From assembly GCA_036971715.1 (NCBI GenBank), contig JAVHJL010000010.1, forward strand, positions 868,001 through 932,000: 64,000 nucleotides of DNA, in the 5' to 3' direction. The stretch is from Arthrobotrys musiformis (lineage: Eukaryota > Ascomycota > Orbiliomycetes > Orbiliales > Orbiliaceae). Position 1 is the stretch's first letter; every line of letters starts with the position of its first letter. Under the pieces are notes generated by a model. That model searched no databases. It had not been told where the DNA came from and saw only the letters and a list, made by a program, of their open reading frames with translations. The position numbers and the translations under genes are program-made. Shown here one piece after another: positions 58,324 through 64,000 of the stretch.

Positions 58324-59679
58324 ATGGCTACTTTCGGAGACAACCGCAGTCAGCACCTCACCGAGTTCTTAGACTACCAAACTACAGCATATTTTGAAAT
58401 GTTCTGTCTTTTCAAACCAGCTTTCGGGAATAAACGGGAAATATCCACTTTTATTCTTTCCCCATTTATAAGCTCGTCGGCCAGTCCTCCCACGGGAGCT
58501 CAAATGTTCACACCGACCCATCTCGCCAATGGTATGGGTAAATTCAACGCCGCTAGCCTCTTCGAAAGCAAGAAGACTATAGAGATACCACTTTACCTCG
58601 AAAGCGTAGAAACCCTGGAAATGATTGGGTTTTGCCCGCAGCAAGCGGAGCTCATTATGGGCTTTTGGTGGGCACTCTTGGAGGGCACACAGATAAGTTT
58701 CCTGGAGTTGGTGCTCGACTGCATCGACGAGCCCACTGACTCGTTCCAGGATTCATTCGGTCCAGACGATGACTGGGAGAGGTCGTTAAATCAGCTGGGG
58801 ATATCCGACAAACTCAAAGCTGCGATCCTTATGCCGCAGTATGAGGATATCAGATACACCGCCAGCTGCCTCTTTTGGGTCAAAGAAGCGGTTGTGGAGA
58901 ATTACCATGCTTTGGTGGCTTTGAAGAGTGAATTGGCGGAGAGGGCCAATCATCTAAAGTCCCTCAACTTCACGGGTGGTCTTTTGACATACTCCACGAT
59001 CCCCAAAAATCAGGATGATAAACAAGATACCCAAGACGCTGCTCAAAGCGATTCACCGGCTACCAAAAAACCTTGGACAACAAAGTTCTACAGAGCTAGC
59101 GGTTTGGAAAGAGCGATGGCCTTCTACAACGAAACCACAGGCAAAATCGACAACGACGCCTTCGCAATCGCTTCCGGAGATTTTGGCTCCAATTCATTAA
59201 CCTACTGGACGACACAAAAGGAAGTTGCGGACAAATACGCCTGCTGGAAAAAGCACAAATCCCCGCTCTGCAGAACAATTATCACCGAAGTCGAGGTTAC
59301 CGCAGAATTCTTATCTCAGCTCAGACCAACATATCTACAAGGCTTCGAAGACGGGAAGATTGTCCAGGATTTCCAGCAATTTACTTTCCTGTCGAGACAC
59401 TCTGTCGCTTCGTATGGTCTTCCAGAACACCTGCGACATATTACCGAGACGGATATGACAATCGGGCATATTTTGAAATATCCAAAGTCCCATCGTCAGC
59501 CACTACCGAGGTCGGGCTGGAAGAACATCACTACGTCGGATTTATTGGGGATACAAATCAATGGGGGGGAGAGAATGGCCATTCAATGGGCTTTCAGGAG
59601 TCAAAAGGCTAGAAAGATGTTTAATGCGCAGAGTCGGGGGAAGGTTGTCCAGTACGATGTGTTCCGGTTTACCTTTTAA
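58324..59679 (+). CDS. Orphan protein with possible ADP-ribosyltransferase-like C-terminal domain
   Basis: A single exon of 451 residues from the ATG at 58324 (MATFGDNRSQHLTEFLDYQT). The open frame continues upstream to 58054 without an ATG, which I treat as leader. The N-terminal half is helical with TFILSPFISS, QQAELIMGFWWALLEG and DDDWERSLNQLGIS, unrecognised. A low-complexity linker (DDKQDTQDAAQSDSPATKK) ends at about residue 250. The C-terminal part has KFYRASGLERAMAFYNET (about 254), GDFGSNSLTYWTTQKEVADKY (286) and then WKKHKSPLCRTII. The order F-Y-R-A-S, DFG-S-x-x-x-YWTT and x-VADKYA resembles the DUF3990/ART-like fold (HG...DFG.GFYxT...A..WA). No signal peptide. Function is not assigned; the ART idea is tentative and needs profile search. 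Confidence 0.6.
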   Translation: MATFGDNRSQHLTEFLDYQTTAYFEMFCLFKPAFGNKREISTFILSPFISSSASPPTGAQMFTPTHLANGMGKFNAASLFESKKTIEIPLYLESVETLEMIGFCPQQAELIMGFWWALLEGTQISFLELVLDCIDEPTDSFQDSFGPDDDWERSLNQLGISDKLKAAILMPQYEDIRYTASCLFWVKEAVVENYHALVALKSELAERANHLKSLNFTGGLLTYSTIPKNQDDKQDTQDAAQSDSPATKKPWTTKFYRASGLERAMAFYNETTGKIDNDAFAIASGDFGSNSLTYWTTQKEVADKYACWKKHKSPLCRTIITEVEVTAEFLSQLRPTYLQGFEDGKIVQDFQQFTFLSRHSVASYGLPEHLRHITETDMTIGHILKYPKSHRQPLPRSGWKNITTSDLLGIQINGGERMAIQWAFRSQKARKMFNAQSRGKVVQYDVFRFTF

Positions 59680-60647
59680 ACCGGATTGGAGTTACCGTTT
59701 ATTGGAGTATAGCGATAGGCCATGTATGTTTAAAGCGTGCGGCAACATTTTTGCATTGGTTGCCTTTTTGTTCACTCAAGGGAGAGAGTAAGAAATTGAG
59801 TCTAGATTTTGAATAAAGCGTGAAGCAACTTTAAACCCTCGTATAAATGTAGCATTCATTAGGTGTTTTTCCCTCTACAAAATTACCACTACGTTTATAA
59901 ATTTAGAAGCTCGCCAGCCTCGTTACATATAGATTTATAGGGTGGTGCGAGATCTTGTGTATCCGTATAAAACCCATAGATAATCTCTAACAAGGCGAGA
60001 ATGACGATATATCGATATTGATTAATTCATCAACCTAGAGCCTCCCTTAACGATACCAAGCTTCAGCTAGTTTACCATGTTATTCCACACATATTCGTCT
60101 ACTATATCTACTACCAGATCTTAAGATTCTTCCAATATTTACTAGTTCTTTCATCGGTTTCATTTGTGAGCGACGCATTCACATCGGGACTAGTTCGACA
60201 GACTAAAGAATATTTAAATATTCTTGACCGCAAGACTTGCAGTTGCTTGACAATGTATTGATAGCTTTCCTGCTAGCTTTTTATGTTCTTATATACACCT
60301 AAGTATATTATGAATTCGAAGTTTGAAAATATTTAGGCCTTCTAATGTATCTTCGAGGACTGCTGCCAATATTCAACATTTCAATAATCCATAACATTAT
60401 ACCGCGAGGTGCGTGAAAGTGTCTATCAAACTAACTATAAAAAACCCAAACATACAAAGACCATCTAGCGCAAAGAAATAACAGGACCGTCCAAGAAAAT
60501 GCAGCCAATTTAGAGTATACAAGCCATTAATATTGCCATAAAGAGTCAGAACCTCACTCTAACAATGCGCCGGTGTAAATCCGAAGGTGTATAGTTTCGC
60601 GCGCCTGCCTCCGCGAAATAGGTGTATCCTTAGCTATATCAAGCTAT
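59680..60647. other. 3' space between convergent ART-like and PIN-like genes
   Basis: About 970 bp, AT-rich, with no supportable ORF. It contains the end of the ART-like transcript and a downstream flank of the minus-strand transporter. Direct words TATATAGATTTATAG and AATATTTAAATATTC (60209) are AT-rich and unremarkable. Confidence 0.5.
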
Positions 60648-63169
60648 CTATGCAATAACCTTTATGAGGGTATAGCTTGTTAAAATCGGGAGAGTCAAAA
60701 CGACTAAATAAGGTTATTAGTTCCGAGGGTTGACCAAAAAGAAATGTCAAATAAGCAAGCACACTTACTCAGGGCGTACTGCGCCAGCAACATTCTAGCC
60801 ACGAATACAGATGTCAGCACCCCTCCTTTGCATAAAATTTTCGTCTAAGCCCACTTACGCCGCGAGTTGAGACATTTCTGGAGCATCGTCGGGTGCATAG
60901 AGCGTTGTGATATAAACTTGGCTAGTCGCCGACGGCACTAAACAGATAACAAAGGGATCAGTATCCTGCAGCACGAGAAATAGTGGGTCGTGTTCTTTTT
61001 GCCTCCTCACTTCCTGCTGTGATTGCGATAACGAGCTGCATCATCATCTGGTCATCGTTGATCAGTGGTGTATGCTTTAGTCCTTGGATCCAAAGGATTC
61101 CTAAAATCGGCCCGACGATCAACTTCAGGAAACAAGTGGCAGCGATAGACATCCAAAATCCTTCCGGTAAGTGCCGCACACGGATCCTCGAAAGGGCTGC
61201 TCCAAGCATTGCAAGACCCATAACGGGCGATAATTGACCACCATAGCTTGCAAATTGTATGATGAAGTCAAGAGGCGGCCGGCCATCCGGGGCAGTCGGC
61301 ATCTTGACCCTGGTCGTCGGGACGAACAAGGCTCGTAGCTGGGGTACTACCGCAATCACGAGAGCTGATATCAAGGTTATTGTCGGGATCGTGAAGAAAA
61401 TCTTTATGATGCTCATGACCTTCTCCTTCGTACGACCCGCAACCTCGACCTGGGGCGGCACATTCACGTCTAGACTCGTCGAATTTGCCAGAGCAACCGT
61501 TCCAGTCGTACGAGATGGATCCTTCTCCTTCTCCTCATATTCTGGGAGTTGGCCTTGAGGATCCTGACCCCGTTCTACGGGTTCATCGACCGGGTTCTCC
61601 TTCTTCTCCTTCCTACCCGCTTCCGTGTCTTCTTGAGGTTTACTGTCAAAATCACGTCGCATCATTTGGATGCCACCCATACTATATCTATTACGTGTAC
61701 AACGATGGCACAAATCAGCAAGGAATTCCTTTCCGCGATGGGGGGGTGGAAGAAGTGGGTGGGTGGGATGGAGCAGTGTATTTTCCTGAGCGCAAAATAC
61801 GCAGCATTCCAAGAACCCCCTAGGCTTACAATGTCAGAAATGCAAAGACAGCCATGATGACCGAATACGATACTCCTTTCTCATAATCTCCAACGTTGCC
61901 AAAAGGTTTGGTCTGTGACATAGTGCTGGTTATACCGATCACCAAGTCGGCGTTATTGGACCACATATTGGTGGCAATGATGCCTGCGTGAACAATAGTC
62001 AATATAGGACTGCATAAAGCTGCTAGTCCAATAATGGACCATCTGAGGATAAGACGAACCCATCTTCCATCCCCCAACAGGCGTTAGGAAGCGGATAAGG
62101 ATACCAAAAATGACCCCAAACGCTGTGAGTTTCCCCCCACAGATACCGTCAGCACGCAGCCAAGTCGAGAATCTGATGTGTGAAGTCTAGAAAATTCGAG
62201 GCGCGCTTGGTGCGCACCCCTGTTCTATCCCATACCTGTAAAGAATGCTGCGGAAAGCAGCACAGTACCCGCCTACTAAAATGTCAATATATGTTGTACA
62301 CGTACGGTAATGGAATGCAACAGCGATGCGGGCACAGGGCAGAAGGGTGTCCGGGGGAAGAACCCTACCTCACTGATATTGTCTAAGGAAAAAGAAGTTA
62401 TCGTCGACGCAAAGATGAGCATGGGCAAGAACCCATTAATGACAACCTGTGGAATGTAGGACATAGCATTCTTGGGTCAACACTACTAGTCCGATCCATC
62501 CAACATCAAACGAATCGAATCTACATATGTACAGTACGTATACTGTATACTGCACCGCACTGTATGCATGCATGTACGTATGTATGTATGTATAATGTAT
62601 GATGTATGTGTGTGTGGGACGAATCGACCCGGAGTTACGGGTCGTTAGGTAATCAATCTCACCGAAGCCATAGATTTGCATGTTCCAACATCGAGAATGC
62701 CTTCTCAAACAAAAGTAAAATGACCATATGTTAGTGCATCAGAAGACAAATGCGGAAATTATTAAGCGCAGGAAATGAATAAAATATTACCCTTTTTCGC
62801 AAAAAGCGCGCCGCAGCCTAAACGTAAAGATGGCGAGACTTTAACACTGCTTCTCCGATAGGAAAATAAAATATTTCAACATGCAAGACGGTTTGCGTCA
62901 TGGCGCATCTATCCACAGACCTGCAAGGGCCGCAATCTTTGTCAAGGGCTTGATAGAGGTGAAGATCGCTGAGACATGTGTGTTGCGGATTAGCCATTAG
63001 CTCTCCCCTGTGTTGGATGTGAGGTTGGGATGATTTCGATTGATTCAATTGAAACCACCACCACACTCGAACAACTTTATTTCTTGCTTGCAGCGGGTGC
63101 GGGTGACGATGTTGAATGCCAATGCATCAACATTCCAGACTAACCTTGCCCAATGGAAACTTCCGACAT
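60648..63169 (-). CDS. PIN-like / auxin efflux carrier family membrane transporter
   Basis: Twelve exons give 433 residues in unbroken frame: 63169-63145, 62968-62921, 62817-62791, 62700-62663, 62446-62369, 62272-62236, 62122-62060, 61983-61830, 61681-61011, 60937-60859, 60794-60769 and 60703-60648. The N-terminus reads MSEVSIGQAIFTSIKPLTKI then AALAGCGALFAKKG and VVINGFLPMLIFASTITSFS. This is the half-transporter layout of the fungal Mem_trans (PF03547) family, related to yeast YLR152C-type proteins. Transmembrane segments continue (AFGVIFGILIRFL, GIIATNMWSNNADL). A long hydrophilic acidic loop in exon 9 (residues about 165-245) lies between the two halves, followed by IIKIFFTIPTITLISALVIA and ending VLTLPILTSYTLIKVIA. 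Substrate unknown; endomembrane efflux carrier is the family expectation. The splitting of the N-terminal half into tiny exons is notable. Confidence 0.85.
62530..62615. repeat. GTAT microsatellite with palindromic flank in a transporter intron
   Basis: Inside intron 4 of the PIN-like gene lie GTACAGTACGTATACTGTATAC followed by GCATGCATGTACGTATGTATGTATGTATAATG. This is a GTAT tetranucleotide run preceded by alternating purine-pyrimidine palindromes. It is intronic and has no coding role. Confidence 0.7.
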
Positions 63170-64000
63170 GGTTGCTGCTGTTTGTTTCCTCACCAGATCT
63201 CCCCCTTTATTCTCCGGCCAGAGTACCAGATTCTCGAGTTCAGGCCTGATAAACACTGGGGCTGGTTGGCCGGGTCGTGGTGGGCAGCCGCTGGATGTCT
63301 TGACTCGACTCCTTGGACTAGGCACTCGTCTTGTCGCGCTCAAACAAAGCAAAATGGATTAATCCTAGCAGCGATTGGTATGGAATTCGATCACCGACGA
63401 TATCCTAGGCCGGTTGCATATCTGATGATTCCTGAATTCTGGTGGTTTGGAAAGATTCAATCAAGTCCACTCGAAATGTGACTTTTATCGAGTCTGCCGC
63501 GGATCCGGTCACCAGTCCGATGCCGTCAGCCAGACAATTTTTTTTTTTACCCTTCCTTTCCCTCAATTAGCCTTACCGACTGACTAATTGTGATTGTGAA
63601 TCTAGTCGGTGGATAATACAAAGTAGTACATCTGCAACATCGTTGGAAAGATTGTATCGGCTAGGATACTCCATTGAGTTTGCTAGGATCTTTCACGAAT
63701 CATAGCTTGTAAATCTTTCCATGGGCCGAGATTTTTTTTCGCGCAGTGGCCGCTAGCTTGAGGGAATCTCAAGCTCTATCTCTGCCGCTGCTTTTACACT
63801 GCATCTACCCACCGGAGTGGCTTTCTGCATGCGATCCAAAACAGGTTATCATGCAGTCGACGGGTACTTCCTTTCCAGTAGCAGAAGCTTCCCGAAAAGC
63901 TGATCACAGTCTTGAGGGAGAAGTTTTTGGTCTGCTTTCGCCTCGATGCCGATTTTGGGTACCAAGAGCCTGGGCACCACTAATTGAGAGCTTCGAAGCA
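63170..64000. other. Upstream region of the PIN-like gene, window end
   Basis: The PIN-like promoter and further sequence to the window edge. I see a T-rich stretch (63538-63560) and no frame with recognisable content. A gene may begin beyond the edge. Confidence 0.4.

Overview
The window is nuclear DNA of a filamentous ascomycete. Nearly every recognisable gene is broken by short GT...AG introns (about 50-120 nt). The gene set is fungal: a Chk1 kinase, INO80 subunit Ies4, an INO4-like bHLH factor, GID subunit Gid1, a fungal PIN-type carrier and a secreted subtilase. An early-diverging Pezizomycotina lineage such as Orbiliomycetes (nematode-trapping fungi) would fit the subtilase and the many lineage-specific secreted proteins, but the sequence alone does not prove it. 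I rebuilt exon structures by eye, requiring GT/AG sites and reading-frame continuity across every junction. Start codons without protein homology remain predictions.

Layout. 0-3.5 kb: a divergent pair, an APC/C ubiquitin-conjugating enzyme (Ubc11/UBE2C type, minus) and checkpoint kinase Chk1 (plus), sharing one 550-bp promoter. 3.5-14.4 kb: an AT-rich gene desert with a decayed non-LTR retrotransposon (reverse-transcriptase relic at 11.1-11.5 kb) and several small repeats. 14.5-15.4 kb: Ies4. 18.8-30.5 kb: an accessory-looking stretch with a secreted poly-Ser/Gly-rich protein, a secreted subtilisin-like protease, a secreted Val/Pro/Ser-rich repeat protein, an orphan Cys-containing ORF and a DUF1349 protein. 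31.8-41.8 kb: Gid1 (RanBPM-like), the bHLH factor, mitochondrial threonyl-tRNA synthetase and a conserved protein of unknown function. 45.6-57.3 kb: a dense housekeeping block with Rpn13, an Artemis/SNM1-family nuclease, ribosomal protein eL31, a small orphan, U2AF small subunit and the CTNNBL1 homologue. 58.3-63.2 kb: an orphan protein with a possible ADP-ribosyltransferase-like domain, then a 12-exon PIN-like (auxin efflux carrier family) transporter.

Functional themes. Several neighbours share a process without being an operon. Ubc11 and Chk1 both control mitotic progression. Gid1 and Rpn13 belong to ubiquitin-proteasome turnover. U2AF small subunit and CTNNBL1 are splicing factors lying tail to tail. 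The 18-30 kb stretch looks like secretome or niche-interaction genes. The least explained parts are the orphan ORF near 28.1-28.9 kb, the repeated LP-x-GF motif protein at 25.3-27.0 kb and the ART-like protein at 58.3-59.7 kb.
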